A stretch of 64,000 bases of DNA from Aquimarina atlantica. GTDB lineage: Bacteria > Bacteroidota > Bacteroidia > Flavobacteriales > Flavobacteriaceae. A model generated the notes under the pieces. That model searched no databases. It was not told where the DNA came from and saw nothing but the letters and a program-made list of their open reading frames with translations. Every line of letters begins with the position of its first letter. Position 1 is the stretch's first letter. The DNA lies in assembly GCF_000626715.1 (NCBI RefSeq), contig NZ_AQRA01000008.1, positions 62,001-126,000 of the forward strand, in the 5' to 3' direction. Below are positions 1 through 10,470 of this stretch, in pieces. The position numbers and the translations under genes were made by a program.

Positions 1-2
1 AA

Positions 3-869
3 AGTATCATTCCATTATATATAGCTAAATATTTTTTTAAAGCCCCAATTGTGTTACATGTAAGGTGCCCAATAATAAAAAAAAGAGGTAAAAGATTTCA
101 TTTTTTGAAAAGATTTATAAAGAAATATGTTGTCATTACTTTAGCAATAGATGAAACAGTTAAATATAGCCTCCCTGATGGTTTTAATGTTGAGGTAATT
201 CATAATGGATTAATTATACCTAAAAAACAAAATGAAACAGTTTCAAAAAAGAAAAAAGATAAAATCACAATAGGAATGGTGAGCAATCTATTGGTTTTTA
301 AAGGAGTTTTAGATTTTGTTGAAGCTGCCAGATTATGCAAAGAAAATAATATAGATGTAGATTTTACTATAATTGGTGGCAGGGTTTATAAAAAAAAGAG
401 TATTATAGACATGTTACTGAAAAAATTTGGATTTAAGCATTTTGTGGATGAAAAAATATATAATTTGATAGAAGAATATCATTTGTCTAATTGTTTCAAA
501 ATAGAAGGATTTGTTCAAAACTTGGCAATAGCATATGATAAAATAGATGTTTTGTGTTTTCCATCTCATATTAATGCTGTTGGTAGACCTGTATTCGAAG
601 CAGGATTTTTTAATGTACCCAGTATTGTAGCAATAGATGATCCTTATGATGATGCAATTGTAAATATGGAAACAGGAATAAGTATTACTCAAAAATCGCC
701 AGAAGATATAGCAAAAGCAATTACTCATTTTTATAAAAATCCTTCAGAAATTAGAAGAATGGGAGAAAATGCTTATAAGCTAGCAGCAAAAAATTATAAC
801 ATCCATGAAAATGCATCTCAGGTTTTAGATATATATAAGAATATTGTTAAAGAAAATGCCAAGCAATAA
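3..869 (+). CDS. GT4-family glycosyltransferase, 5' end outside window
   Basis: The reading frame is open to the left edge, so the N-terminal part of this protein lies outside the window; a GTG at 51 is an internal codon rather than a proven start. What remains is the C-terminal Rossmann half of a GT-B glycosyltransferase. A TIGMVSNLLVFKG-type beta-strand/loop begins the donor-binding domain, and GRPVFEAGFFNVPSIVA matches the E-x7-E-like donor site of GT4 enzymes. It probably adds a sugar from a nucleotide donor to a lipid-linked oligosaccharide at the inner face of the cytoplasmic membrane. Its stop codon is directly followed by the ATG of the next gene, so the two are translationally linked within an exopolysaccharide cluster. 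Donor and acceptor cannot be told. Confidence 0.88.
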   Translation, partial: SIIPLYIAKYFFKAPIVLHVRCPIIKKRGKRFHFLKRFIKKYVVITLAIDETVKYSLPDGFNVEVIHNGLIIPKKQNETVSKKKKDKITIGMVSNLLVFKGVLDFVEAARLCKENNIDVDFTIIGGRVYKKKSIIDMLLKKFGFKHFVDEKIYNLIEEYHLSNCFKIEGFVQNLAIAYDKIDVLCFPSHINAVGRPVFEAGFFNVPSIVAIDDPYDDAIVNMETGISITQKSPEDIAKAITHFYKNPSEIRRMGENAYKLAAKNYNIHENASQVLDIYKNIVKENAKQ

Positions 870-2012
870 ATGAGTTCATCAAATCATAGTTTTTTAAGCA
901 AAAATAATATTATAAAAATTTACAGATTCTATAGACTTTATGGGTTTGCGCGTACATATGTAAAAACAATGGGGCGTTTACGCTTTAAATATATAATTAC
1001 TATACCAATAGCGTTAATTAATAGAAAAAAACACGTGGGTATTATTGGGTGTGGGCAATTTTCATTCGCTACGATAGGATTTTTTTTAAGAAAAAATCAA
1101 GGATCTGTAATAAAAAAAAGTTATGATATAAATTTTAAGAATAGCTATACTTTTTCAAGGTATTATAAAACTTTTTCTGTAAATAGGGTTGAAGAAATTA
1201 TTGATGACCCTGAAATATCCCTTGTTTATATTGCTTCTAATCATGCCTCTCATACAGATTACGCTATTATGGCTATAGAAAAAGGGAAGGATGTATATAT
1301 CGAAAAACCAATTAGTACTTCTTTTGAACAATTTACCTTATTAAATGAAGTAATTTCCAAAAAAACATCTAATGTGTATGTAGGATATAATAGACCTTTT
1401 TCTAAAGCTATTAAAGAAATAAAAAAACTTATGCCTGAAGAAAGGTCTCCTATTACTTTAAATTGTTTTATTATTGGTCATGTAATACCAATAGAGCATT
1501 GGTATAGAAAACCTGGTGAAGGGACTAGGGTATGTGGTAACCTTGGACATTGGATCGATTTATCAGTTCATATTTTATCTTCATATGAAATACCTAATCA
1601 ATGGGATATTAGTATAACATACAGTAATAAAAATGAATCTGATGATAATTTGACAGTAACAATAATTACAGAGCAATCAGATTTAATAACACTAACTTTA
1701 ACTTCACGCGATGAACCTTTTGAAGGAATCAATGAATCGATAAATTTGCAGATGGGAAATTTGATTGCTAAAATCGATGATTTTAGAAAAATAAATATCT
1801 GGCAAGGCGAGAAATTTGTAAGAAGAAAATATTTTCGTAAAGATGTAGGACATAAAAAAGCAATATTACAACCTTTTGAAAAAGACAGAAGACAATGGAA
1901 AGAATTAAAAATCAGTACATTAATTATGCTTTTTATTGCAGAAATGGTAGAAAACAAAGAAGAAAGATCTACTTTCGAATTAAACAAAATTATTAGTCGT
2001 TATAGCGTATAA
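870..2012 (+). CDS. Gfo/Idh/MocA-family oxidoreductase
   Basis: 380 residues. A dinucleotide-binding Rossmann motif (VGIIGCGQFS) lies near residues 56-65, and the family's EKP motif is at 145-147, where the lysine normally sits near the substrate carbon. About 50 residues precede the Rossmann fold, which is longer than usual. Family members are NAD(P)-dependent sugar or inositol dehydrogenases. It starts on the base after the previous stop and ends four bases before a second, bi-domain protein carrying the same fold, so the two probably act on the same sugar intermediate during polysaccharide synthesis. Exact substrate unknown. Confidence 0.88.
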   Translation: MSSSNHSFLSKNNIIKIYRFYRLYGFARTYVKTMGRLRFKYIITIPIALINRKKHVGIIGCGQFSFATIGFFLRKNQGSVIKKSYDINFKNSYTFSRYYKTFSVNRVEEIIDDPEISLVYIASNHASHTDYAIMAIEKGKDVYIEKPISTSFEQFTLLNEVISKKTSNVYVGYNRPFSKAIKEIKKLMPEERSPITLNCFIIGHVIPIEHWYRKPGEGTRVCGNLGHWIDLSVHILSSYEIPNQWDISITYSNKNESDDNLTVTIITEQSDLITLTLTSRDEPFEGINESINLQMGNLIAKIDDFRKINIWQGEKFVRRKYFRKDVGHKKAILQPFEKDRRQWKELKISTLIMLFIAEMVENKEERSTFELNKIISRYSV

Positions 2013-2016
2013 GGAA

Positions 2017-4137
2017 ATGAAACAAATCATACAAGACCTTAAAAACGGAGAAACAATCTTAGAAGAAGTACCTGTACCTATGGTAAAGTCTGGGCATGTA
2101 TTAATTAAAACAACTAAGTCTCTGGTATCTTTAGGTACAGAAAGAATGTTGGTAGAATTTGGTAAAGCTAATTTTATCCAGAAAGCACGCCAGCAACCAG
2201 ATAAGGTAAAAATGGTTTTGGATAAAGTAAAAACAGATGGTCTTAAACCTACTATGGATGCTGTTTTTAATAAACTCAATCAACCGTTACCATTAGGATA
2301 TTGTAATGTAGGTGAAGTTGTGGCTGTAGGCAGAGGGGTTACAGAGTTTAAAGTAGGGGATAGAGTGGCTTCTAATGGTAATCATGTTGAATATGTAAAT
2401 GTTCCTAAAAACTTAGTAGCTAAGATCCCTGATAATGTGACAGATGAAGAGGCTGCTTTTACAGTAATAGGATCTATAGGTTTACAAGGAATTAGATTAC
2501 TAAACCCAACGTTTGGAGAAACAATCGTAGTAGTTGGTTTAGGACTTATTGGCTTGGTTACCGCCGAGTTATTATTAGCAAATGGATGTAATGTTATTGG
2601 TTTTGATTTTGATCCCGAAAAAATAAGGATTGCAAAAGAAAAAGGAATTGTAGCAATTAATCCAGCAGAAGGAACAGATCAGGTAAAATTTGTAGAATCG
2701 TATACCAATGGGATTGGTGCAGATGGTGTGATCATTACAGCATCAAATAAAAGTAATGAGATCATTTCGCAATCTGCCAATATGTGCAGAAAGAGAGGTA
2801 GAGTAGTTCTTGTAGGAGTTATTGGGTTAGACATTAGTAGAGCAGATTTTTATGAAAAAGAAATTTCTTTTCAGGTATCTTGTTCTTATGGACCAGGGAG
2901 ATATGATGAAGAATATGAACAAAAAGGGAATGATTATCCGATTGGTTATGTACGATGGACAGAGAAAAGAAACTTTGAGGCCATATTAACTGCAATTTCT
3001 AAAGGAACATTAGATGTAAAACCATTAATCACAGAGCGAATACCATTACAAGAGTATCAAAAGATTTATGGCGATATGAAAAACTCAAGATCGATTGCCT
3101 CGATTCTAGAGTATGACAGTACCGAGATACCTAAATCAACGGTCTCTGTTACACAAAAATCATTTGAAGGTAAAAAAGGAGTAATCGGTATTGTCGGTGC
3201 AGGTAACTTTACAAGCTCTACCATACTTCCTAACCTGAAAAAAATTAATGCAGATATAAAATATATAGCTAGTTCTGGAGGGTTATCATCTACAATTATG
3301 GCCAAACGCCATAGTATTGCTAATTCAACCTCCAACTACAAAGAAATTTTAGAAGACAATGATGTTGATTTAGTATTTATCACTACACAGCACAATATGC
3401 ATGCTTCAATGGTTTTAGAAAGCCTCAAAGCGAGTAAAAGTGTTTTTGTTGAAAAACCACTAGCACTTACAGGTATAGAGCTTGAAGAAATCATAACAGA
3501 ATACAATGCTCAAAGTGTAAACGTTTCAGTTGGATTTAATAGACGTTTTGCACCTTTAGCAAAAAAGATGAAGAAGCTTTTAGGAAGTGACAATACACCA
3601 ATTAATATTGTTGCTACAATGAATGCTGGTTTTATTCCAGCCGACGTTTGGGTACACGATATGGAAGTTGGTGGCGGAAGAATCATTGGCGAAGCATGTC
3701 ATTATATCGATTTATGTACTTATTTCGCAGGTAGTAAAGTAACAGCAGTTTGCATGAATGCAATGGGTTTAAATCCTGAAGAAAATACAGATAATGCCAG
3801 TATTCTTTTAAAATATGAAAACGGAACCAATGCTGTAATCAATTACTTTGCAAATGGAAGCAAAGCATACTCCAAAGAACGTGTTGAAGTGTATTCTCAA
3901 GAACGTACTTTAATAATGGATAATTGGAGAAAACTAAAAGCGTTTGGTTTTAAAGGAGGTAAAAATACTTCGTCAAAACAAGATAAAGGTCATTATAATC
4001 AGTTTAATGAGCTTATTAAACAACAGCAAAAAGGAGGAAAGCCAATCATTCCTTTTGAAGAGATAGTAAATACAACAAAAGCATCTTTTGCAGCTATAGA
4101 ATCTCTTAAGCAAGGAAAATGGATCGAAGTAAACTAA
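2017..4137 (+). CDS. Bi-domain oxidoreductase: MDR alcohol dehydrogenase fused to Gfo/Idh/MocA
   Basis: 706 residues with two nucleotide-binding halves. The N-terminal half is a medium-chain dehydrogenase with a GLGLIG Rossmann motif at about 174-179. The zinc-ligand stretch usual in alcohol dehydrogenases (GxCGTD) is replaced by LVSLGTERM, so the catalytic zinc is probably absent. The C-terminal half begins near 388 with GIVGAGNF and has the Gfo/Idh EKP motif at 479-481. This fusion is known from bacterial surface-polysaccharide clusters, usually beside a Gfo/Idh protein, a heparinase-like protein and a glycosyltransferase, exactly as here. The 3' end overlaps the next gene by 19 bases. The reaction is not established; successive oxidation/reduction of a sugar is an inference. 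Confidence 0.9.
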   Translation: MKQIIQDLKNGETILEEVPVPMVKSGHVLIKTTKSLVSLGTERMLVEFGKANFIQKARQQPDKVKMVLDKVKTDGLKPTMDAVFNKLNQPLPLGYCNVGEVVAVGRGVTEFKVGDRVASNGNHVEYVNVPKNLVAKIPDNVTDEEAAFTVIGSIGLQGIRLLNPTFGETIVVVGLGLIGLVTAELLLANGCNVIGFDFDPEKIRIAKEKGIVAINPAEGTDQVKFVESYTNGIGADGVIITASNKSNEIISQSANMCRKRGRVVLVGVIGLDISRADFYEKEISFQVSCSYGPGRYDEEYEQKGNDYPIGYVRWTEKRNFEAILTAISKGTLDVKPLITERIPLQEYQKIYGDMKNSRSIASILEYDSTEIPKSTVSVTQKSFEGKKGVIGIVGAGNFTSSTILPNLKKINADIKYIASSGGLSSTIMAKRHSIANSTSNYKEILEDNDVDLVFITTQHNMHASMVLESLKASKSVFVEKPLALTGIELEEIITEYNAQSVNVSVGFNRRFAPLAKKMKKLLGSDNTPINIVATMNAGFIPADVWVHDMEVGGGRIIGEACHYIDLCTYFAGSKVTAVCMNAMGLNPEENTDNASILLKYENGTNAVINYFANGSKAYSKERVEVYSQERTLIMDNWRKLKAFGFKGGKNTSSKQDKGHYNQFNELIKQQQKGGKPIIPFEEIVNTTKASFAAIESLKQGKWIEVN

Positions 4138-5702
4138 TATTACTTATACATACGGTAAAATACCTTCGATTTAAACAGATTTATTATCAACTGTATTATT
4201 TGATTCGCAATAAGTTTTTTAAAAGGAAGTATACAAAGCAGTTAAAAAAAGAAATTCATCCTTTAAATTGGAAGGACTCATTTTTGTATCCAAATAGTTT
4301 TACAAAAGAAAATAAGTTTACATTTCTTAATTTACCCCACCAGTTTACAGATAAAATAGATTGGAATTATGCTAATTTCGGAAAACTGTGGACGTATAAT
4401 CTGAATTATTTTGATTTTTTAAATCAAAAAGATTGTTCTGTAAACGAAGGTTTAGCGTTGATTAATGATTATATAGAAAATGAAGTCAATTTAAAAGATG
4501 GGAAAGAACCTTACCCTATTTCATTAAGAGGTATTAATTGGATTAAGTTTTTATCCAAAAATAAAATCTCAAATATTGATATTGATCAGACCTTATACAA
4601 TCATTATGAGACTTTAATTCACAATCTAGAATATCATTTGCTGGGAAATCATTTATTAGAAAATGGATATTCATTATTGTTTGGAGCATATTACTTTAAG
4701 GATGAAGTTTTGTATAAAATTTCAAAACGAATTTTAATTAAAGAACTTAACGAACAAATTTTATACGATGGGGCGCACTTTGAGCTCTCACCAATGTATC
4801 ATCAAATTTTATTACATCGCTTATTAGATTGTATTAATTTAGTTCAAAATAACCTATGGAAAGAAGATAAATTATTACTTTTTTTAGAAAAAAAAGCAAT
4901 TAAAATGATTTCGTGGTTAGAAGAAGTAACATACCACAATGGCAACATACCCATGGTGAATGATAGTGCCTACAATATTGCTCCTACATCCCAACAATTA
5001 TTTGAGTATGCTATAAAACTTAAGCTAAACTGGAATAAAGGTAATCTTATGGACTCTGGTTATAGAATGTTAAAAAACGAAAGTTATGAACTTTTTGTAG
5101 ATGTAGGTGATATTGGACCAAAATATCAACCAGGTCATGCTCATTCTGATACTTTTAGTTTTGAATTATATGTAAAGAACAAGCCTATACTAGTAGATCC
5201 TGCAATTTCTACCTATGAAAAAAATGATAATAGATTAAAAGAACGAGGAACAGCATACCATAATACCGTAAAAATAGGAAATCAGGATCAGACACAAGTC
5301 TGGGACGGATTTAGAGTGGCAAAAAGAGCGAAAGTTATTGATCTAAAAGAAAAAGAAAGTATCCTTGAAGCTACTCATAATGGGTATAAAAATTTGGGAG
5401 TTACACATACCAGAAGGTTTTCTTTCCAGGAATCTAAAATCTTAATCAAGGATACAATTTCTAAAGAAATTAATACAGAACAAGTTGCTTTTTTTCATTT
5501 TCATCCAGATATAAAGAAAGTTGAGATTTCAGGTGCTCAAATATATTTACCAAATGAAAATGTTGGAATAAAATTTGATAACGAATTATTAAATCTCGAA
5601 ACAGAAAATTATGAGTACGCTTTAGGATTTAATAAGAAAAAAACAGCTAAAAAAATAAAAGTGTATTTTAAAACCACTTTATCGACCACTATAAGTATAT
5701 AA
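4119..5702 (+). CDS. Heparinase II/III-like (alginate-lyase-fold) protein
   Basis: 527 residues. An alpha-helical first half contains GAHFELSPMYH (about 218-228), and the following beta-rich domain carries GHAHSD (339-344). Both are hallmarks of heparinase II/III and related polysaccharide lyases, where these His and Tyr residues line the active site. No signal peptide is evident: the N-terminus is basic and aromatic. It may therefore act in the cytoplasm or at the membrane on a nascent glycan rather than as a secreted degrader. The start ATG lies inside the end of the bi-domain oxidoreductase gene, indicating coupled translation. In such clusters this protein may trim or epimerise the growing polysaccharide, but that is inference. 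Confidence 0.82.
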   Translation: MDRSKLILLIHTVKYLRFKQIYYQLYYLIRNKFFKRKYTKQLKKEIHPLNWKDSFLYPNSFTKENKFTFLNLPHQFTDKIDWNYANFGKLWTYNLNYFDFLNQKDCSVNEGLALINDYIENEVNLKDGKEPYPISLRGINWIKFLSKNKISNIDIDQTLYNHYETLIHNLEYHLLGNHLLENGYSLLFGAYYFKDEVLYKISKRILIKELNEQILYDGAHFELSPMYHQILLHRLLDCINLVQNNLWKEDKLLLFLEKKAIKMISWLEEVTYHNGNIPMVNDSAYNIAPTSQQLFEYAIKLKLNWNKGNLMDSGYRMLKNESYELFVDVGDIGPKYQPGHAHSDTFSFELYVKNKPILVDPAISTYEKNDNRLKERGTAYHNTVKIGNQDQTQVWDGFRVAKRAKVIDLKEKESILEATHNGYKNLGVTHTRRFSFQESKILIKDTISKEINTEQVAFFHFHPDIKKVEISGAQIYLPNENVGIKFDNELLNLETENYEYALGFNKKKTAKKIKVYFKTTLSTTISI

Positions 5703-5708
5703 AATATA

Positions 5709-6902
5709 ATGAAATTACTTTTCCTGACTGATAATTTTCCTCCAGAGGTTAATGCTCCAGCAACAAGAACATACGAACATTGCAGAGAATGGGTAAAAAG
5801 CGGTATAGATGTTACAGTAATTACTTGTGCTCCAAATTTTCCAAAAGGAGAAGTGTTTACAGGATATAAAAATAAATTGTATCAAAAGGAAATAGTAGAT
5901 GGTATAAAAGTTATTCGTGTTTGGACGTACATATCTGCCAATAAAGGGTTTTTAAAACGAATTCTGGATTATATGAGTTTTATGTTCAGTTCCTTTCTTG
6001 TTGGATTATTCATTAAAACAGACCTTATTGTAGCTACTTCGCCTCAGTTTTTTACAGCAATTTCAGGTCGATGGTTAGGATTTTGGAAGCGTAAGAAATG
6101 GATTATGGAAGTAAGAGATTTATGGCCTGAGTCAATAAAAGCTGTTGGAGCTATGAATACAAATCCTGCCATACGTTTTTTTGAATTTCTTGAAAGAAAG
6201 ATGTACAAAAAAGCGTATAAAATTGTAGTTGTGACCGATTCTTTCAAAGAAATTTTATCTAAAAAACATCATATTGAAGAATCAAAAATAGAGGTGATCA
6301 AAAATGGTGTAAACACCACATTGTTTACTCCTATAGCTAAAGAAAAAAAGGTATTAAAAAAATTAAAATTAGAAGATAAAGTAATAATTGGATATGTTGG
6401 GACACATGGTATGGCACATGGTCTGGATTTTATTTTGAAATGCGCTCAAAAAATTGAAGATAAACAAATACATTTTTTGTTTTTGGGAGATGGAGCAAAA
6501 AAAGAAGAGCTATTACAACTTAAAAAAGAACTAAAATTGGATAATGTTACAATGTTGCCCTCGGTTTCAAAAAAGGAGGTTGTAGATTATATTTCAATTA
6601 TTGATATCGCTTTGGTAAATCTTAAAAGATCTGATACATTTAAAAACGTATTACCATCAAAAATATTTGAACTATGTGCAATGCATAAACCCATATTATT
6701 AGGTGTTGAAGGTGAAGCTAAAAAATTGATAGAAAAGTATAATGTAGGAGAAACCTTTGAACCAGAAAATGAGAAAGATTTTTTGAATAAAGTCGTGATT
6801 TTGAAAGATTCACAAAATAAAAAAGAAAATTTTGAAAGCCTTATCAAGGATTTCGATAGGAAAAATCTGGCAAAAAAAATGCTTATGTTTATTGAAGATT
6901 AA
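5709..6902 (+). CDS. GT4-family glycosyltransferase (WbuB-like)
   Basis: 397 residues with the layout of a WbuB-type GT4 enzyme. The N-terminal half opens with LFLTDNFPPEVNAPATR and contains a VRDLWPES motif typical of this subgroup. The C-terminal half has IGYVGTHGMAHGLD and a degenerate donor-site region around LPSKIFELCAMHKPILLG. It would transfer a sugar, often an aminosugar, onto a membrane-bound acceptor. It starts six bases after the heparinase-like gene and is followed 55 bases later by the lipid-carrier transferase. A full-length protein with no oddities. Confidence 0.9.
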   Translation: MKLLFLTDNFPPEVNAPATRTYEHCREWVKSGIDVTVITCAPNFPKGEVFTGYKNKLYQKEIVDGIKVIRVWTYISANKGFLKRILDYMSFMFSSFLVGLFIKTDLIVATSPQFFTAISGRWLGFWKRKKWIMEVRDLWPESIKAVGAMNTNPAIRFFEFLERKMYKKAYKIVVVTDSFKEILSKKHHIEESKIEVIKNGVNTTLFTPIAKEKKVLKKLKLEDKVIIGYVGTHGMAHGLDFILKCAQKIEDKQIHFLFLGDGAKKEELLQLKKELKLDNVTMLPSVSKKEVVDYISIIDIALVNLKRSDTFKNVLPSKIFELCAMHKPILLGVEGEAKKLIEKYNVGETFEPENEKDFLNKVVILKDSQNKKENFESLIKDFDRKNLAKKMLMFIED

Positions 6903-6957
6903 ATTTTAATCTAAAAACTTTCTCTACTTTTACCATATTTTCAAAATTTATAGCGAG

Positions 6958-8109
6958 TTGAATTTTTTAGAAACAGCAGTATTAATTTTTATAGGATCAT
7001 TTTTGTTGACATATTTAACAATACCTAAAATTATAGGTGTTGTTTCGTATAAGAGATTAATGGATGCTCCCAATGAAAGAAGTTCTCATAAAATACAAAC
7101 ACCTAGTTTAGGAGGTGTAGCTTTTTACTATACATTAATAATAGGTTTATTCTTTATTAATAGTTGGGATACCAATGGTGAAATTATACATATCATTCCC
7201 GGACTTACGATTTTATTTATTATTGGGCTTAAAGATGATTTGGTGGTTTTGTCTCCTGGATCTAAGTTAATTGCTCAGCTTGTAGCAGTATCTTTTGTTG
7301 TAGCAAGTAGTGGTTTTACAATACACTCTTTGAATGGTTTTTTTAATATAGAAGAAATACCATATTATATTTATTTTCTTATTGCTGTATTTATTATGGT
7401 AACTATAATAAATTCATACAATCTTATAGATGGTATAGATGGTTTAGCTTCTATAGTGGGTATAGTTATTTTAATTATTTATACAACGATTTTTTATTTT
7501 ACTAAAGAGTATTTTTATGCATTAATAACAATTAGCTTAAATGCCTGTTTACTTGCATTTTTTGGGTATAATGTATCATCGACCAAAAAAATATTTATGG
7601 GGGATACCGGATCATTAATTGTTGGATTTGTAATTAGTATTATGACGCTAAAATTTTTGGCCCTAAAACCATCTTCTTCTGCAGAATTACCGTTCTTTTT
7701 AGAAAATATTCCGTTGATTGCTATAAGCATTCTTATCGTTCCACTTTTTGATACAGCTAGAGTTTTTGCTATAAGAATTGCAAATAAGAAAAGTCCATTT
7801 TCACCCGATAGGAATCATACGCATCATGTTCTTATAGATTACTGGGGTTTATCTCATAAACAAGCTAGTTATTTAATAGGTGGATTTAATATAATTTTTG
7901 TAGTATTATTTATTGTTTTGGGTAGTACCGCCAAGAATTTATGGTTATTCATAACGTTGTTGGTTAGCGTAATAATTTTGAGCTTTATTTTTTTCAGATT
8001 TAATTATAATTTTACTTCATTGAAGCAAAAGATTCTGTTTAGAAGAAAAGTAAAAGCCATGAAAGAAAATTTGAAATCAAAAACAAAAAAGGATAAAGGC
8101 AATAAATGA
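6958..8109 (+). CDS. Undecaprenyl-phosphate sugar-1-phosphate transferase (WecA/MraY family)
   Basis: 383 residues, polytopic with about ten hydrophobic segments. Family motifs are present in order: DAPNERSSHK near the start, LKDDLV, NLIDGIDGLA (metal-binding aspartates), MGDTGS, and PDRNHTHH in a late cytoplasmic loop. It links the first sugar phosphate to undecaprenyl phosphate, starting surface polysaccharide synthesis. The best start is a TTG codon; no in-frame ATG precedes the conserved N-terminus. The 3' end overlaps the UDP-glucose dehydrogenase start in an ATGA junction. GlcNAc-1-P or a related N-acetylhexosamine phosphate is the likely donor. Confidence 0.92.
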   Translation: MNFLETAVLIFIGSFLLTYLTIPKIIGVVSYKRLMDAPNERSSHKIQTPSLGGVAFYYTLIIGLFFINSWDTNGEIIHIIPGLTILFIIGLKDDLVVLSPGSKLIAQLVAVSFVVASSGFTIHSLNGFFNIEEIPYYIYFLIAVFIMVTIINSYNLIDGIDGLASIVGIVILIIYTTIFYFTKEYFYALITISLNACLLAFFGYNVSSTKKIFMGDTGSLIVGFVISIMTLKFLALKPSSSAELPFFLENIPLIAISILIVPLFDTARVFAIRIANKKSPFSPDRNHTHHVLIDYWGLSHKQASYLIGGFNIIFVVLFIVLGSTAKNLWLFITLLVSVIILSFIFFRFNYNFTSLKQKILFRRKVKAMKENLKSKTKKDKGNK

Positions 8110-9419
8110 AGATAGCAGTAATAGGTTCTGGATATGTTGGATTGGTTACAGGAACCTGCCTTGCGGAGACGGGGAATGAAGTTGTGTGTATCGACATAGA
8201 CAAGAGTAAAGTTCAAAAATTGAGTATGGGTGAAGTCCCTATTTATGAACCACACCTAGATATATTGTTTGATAGAAATATAAAAGCTGGAAGACTAAAG
8301 TTTACGACTTCTCTAAAAGAAGGCTTAGAACATGGAGAGGTTATCTTTTTAGCATTACCAACTCCAGAAGAAGAAGATGGTTCTGCAGATTTATCATATG
8401 TTCTTGGTGTTGCAGAAGATATAGGGAAGTTACTCAATGAGTATAAGGTAATAGTAGATAAGAGTACTGTTCCCGTTGGGACAGCAGAAAAAGTTCGAGA
8501 TACCATTGCAAAATATGCAACATGTGATTTTGATGTAGTTTCAAATCCTGAGTTTCTTAGAGAAGGTTTTGCAGTAGATGATTTTTTAAAACCAGAACGA
8601 ATTGTTGTGGGGTCAAGTTCTGATAGAGCAATAGAGCTTATGAAAAAATTATATAAGCCTTTTGTACGATCTGGTAACCCTATAATAGTGATGGATGAAA
8701 AATCCGCAGAACTTACTAAGTATGCAGCAAATTCTTTTCTGGCAACTAAGATTACATTTATGAATGAAATCGCAAATTATTGCGAAAAAGTTGGTGCAGA
8801 TATCGATAAAGTGCGAATAGGAATAGGAACAGATTCTAGGATTGGGAAACGCTTTTTATTTCCAGGTATAGGATATGGCGGTTCTTGCTTTCCAAAAGAT
8901 GTAAAAGCGCTTCATAAATCAGGTAAAAATTCGCAATATGATTTTAAAATTCTTGATGCAGTAATTAGAGTAAATGATAGTCAGAAAATTGCATTATTAC
9001 CAAAGATCAATACATATTTTAATAATAATCTGTCTAACAAAACATTTGCAATATGGGGATTAGCTTTTAAGCCAGAGACAGACGATATTAGAGAAGCTCC
9101 CGCATTATACCTGATTGATGAATTGCTAAAAGAAGGGGCAAAGATTAAAGCATTTGATCCAGAGGCAATGAAAAATGTAGCTCATAAATATGGAGATAAG
9201 ATCGATTTGGTTACTACGATGTATGAAGCGGTCCAAAATGCAGATGCACTAATTATTTGTACAGAATGGAGTATTTTTAGAACTCCCGATTTCAATAAAA
9301 TAAAAGAAGGATTAAAAACCCCTTTAATTTTTGATGGAAGAAATCTTTATGATATTGTTGATATAGAAAAAGAAGAAATTTCCTATTTTTCTATAGGGAG
9401 AAAAGATATTAAATTATAA
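8106..9419 (+). CDS. ugd: UDP-glucose 6-dehydrogenase
   Basis: 437 residues, the usual length. It has an N-terminal NAD-binding fold ([10 protein letters not shown], residues 3-12), the substrate-binding stretch around NPEFLREG (148-155), and the catalytic cysteine at about 261 in YGGSCFPKD. It oxidises UDP-glucose twice to UDP-glucuronate in the cytoplasm. The following gene encodes a UDP-glucuronate decarboxylase, so the pair makes UDP-GlcA and UDP-xylose for the polysaccharide encoded here. It overlaps the preceding transferase by four bases and is two bases from the next gene, a tightly packed operon. Confidence 0.96.
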   Translation: MKIAVIGSGYVGLVTGTCLAETGNEVVCIDIDKSKVQKLSMGEVPIYEPHLDILFDRNIKAGRLKFTTSLKEGLEHGEVIFLALPTPEEEDGSADLSYVLGVAEDIGKLLNEYKVIVDKSTVPVGTAEKVRDTIAKYATCDFDVVSNPEFLREGFAVDDFLKPERIVVGSSSDRAIELMKKLYKPFVRSGNPIIVMDEKSAELTKYAANSFLATKITFMNEIANYCEKVGADIDKVRIGIGTDSRIGKRFLFPGIGYGGSCFPKDVKALHKSGKNSQYDFKILDAVIRVNDSQKIALLPKINTYFNNNLSNKTFAIWGLAFKPETDDIREAPALYLIDELLKEGAKIKAFDPEAMKNVAHKYGDKIDLVTTMYEAVQNADALIICTEWSIFRTPDFNKIKEGLKTPLIFDGRNLYDIVDIEKEEISYFSIGRKDIKL

Positions 9420-9421
9420 CT

Positions 9422-10393
9422 ATGCAAAAGGTTCTCATTACAGGAGCAGCAGGGTTTTTAGGATCTCATCTTTGTGATCGGTTTATTGAAGAAGGTTTTC
9501 ATGTGATTGGTATGGATAATCTAATCACAGGTACTTTAAAAAATATTGAACACCTGTTTAAGTTAAAGCATTTTGAGTTTTATCATCATGATGTAACCAA
9601 ATTTGTTCATGTTCCTGGTGCATTAGATTATATATTGCATTTTGCATCTCCTGCTAGCCCTATAGATTATCTTAAAATCCCTATCCAAACATTAAAAGTA
9701 GGGTCATTAGGAACACATAATCTACTTGGCCTTGCAAAAGAAAAAAATGCTAGAATTCTTATTGCATCCACTAGCGAGGTTTATGGTGATCCTCTAGTGC
9801 ATCCGCAAAGTGAAGATTATTATGGTAATGTTAATGCAATTGGACCTAGAGGTGTATATGATGAAGCAAAACGTTTTCAGGAGTCAATCACAATGGCATA
9901 CCATACCTATCATGGTTTAGAGACAAGAATTGCACGTATCTTTAATACCTACGGCCCAAGAATGCGATTAAATGATGGTCGGGTAGTGCCAGCATTTATT
10001 GGGCAAGCATTAAGAGGTGAAGATTTAACTATATTTGGCAATGGATTACAAACCCGATCCTTTTGTTATGTAGATGATTTGGTAGAAGGAATTTATAGAT
10101 TGCTTTTTAGTGAGTATGTATACCCCATAAATATAGGTAACCCAGACGAGATTAAGATCAAAGATTTTGCTGAAGAAATTGTAAAACTTACCGAGACACA
10201 CCAAAAAGTAATTTATAAACCATTACCAATTGATGATCCGTTGCAACGACAACCCGATATTGGTAAAGCAAAAGAAATTTTGGATTGGCAACCAAAAACA
10301 AGTAGATCAGAGGGAATGAAATTAACTTTAGATTATTTTAGAAGGTTTTCTGAAGAAGAGCTTCAAAAGAGTGAACATAGAGATTTTAAATAA
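9422..10393 (+). CDS. UDP-glucuronate decarboxylase (UDP-xylose synthase type SDR)
   Basis: 323 residues, an extended short-chain dehydrogenase. Gly-x2-Gly-x2-Gly is at 8-14 (GAAGFLG), a serine/threonine catalytic stretch IASTSEVYG at about 114-122, and Tyr146-x3-Lys150 in [11 protein letters not shown]. The DEAKR context and the [13 protein letters not shown] segment match UDP-xylose synthases rather than UDP-galactose 4-epimerases. It would decarboxylate UDP-GlcA, made by the preceding dehydrogenase, to UDP-xylose. A GDP-mannose dehydratase or other epimerase is less likely given the motif and neighbour. Confidence 0.9.
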   Translation: MQKVLITGAAGFLGSHLCDRFIEEGFHVIGMDNLITGTLKNIEHLFKLKHFEFYHHDVTKFVHVPGALDYILHFASPASPIDYLKIPIQTLKVGSLGTHNLLGLAKEKNARILIASTSEVYGDPLVHPQSEDYYGNVNAIGPRGVYDEAKRFQESITMAYHTYHGLETRIARIFNTYGPRMRLNDGRVVPAFIGQALRGEDLTIFGNGLQTRSFCYVDDLVEGIYRLLFSEYVYPINIGNPDEIKIKDFAEEIVKLTETHQKVIYKPLPIDDPLQRQPDIGKAKEILDWQPKTSRSEGMKLTLDYFRRFSEEELQKSEHRDFK

Positions 10394-10470
10394 AACCTTT
10401 TTTGTCGATACATTATCATAATACAACTCTTTAAAAATCGTTAACTACCTCATAATATATCTTATAAAAA

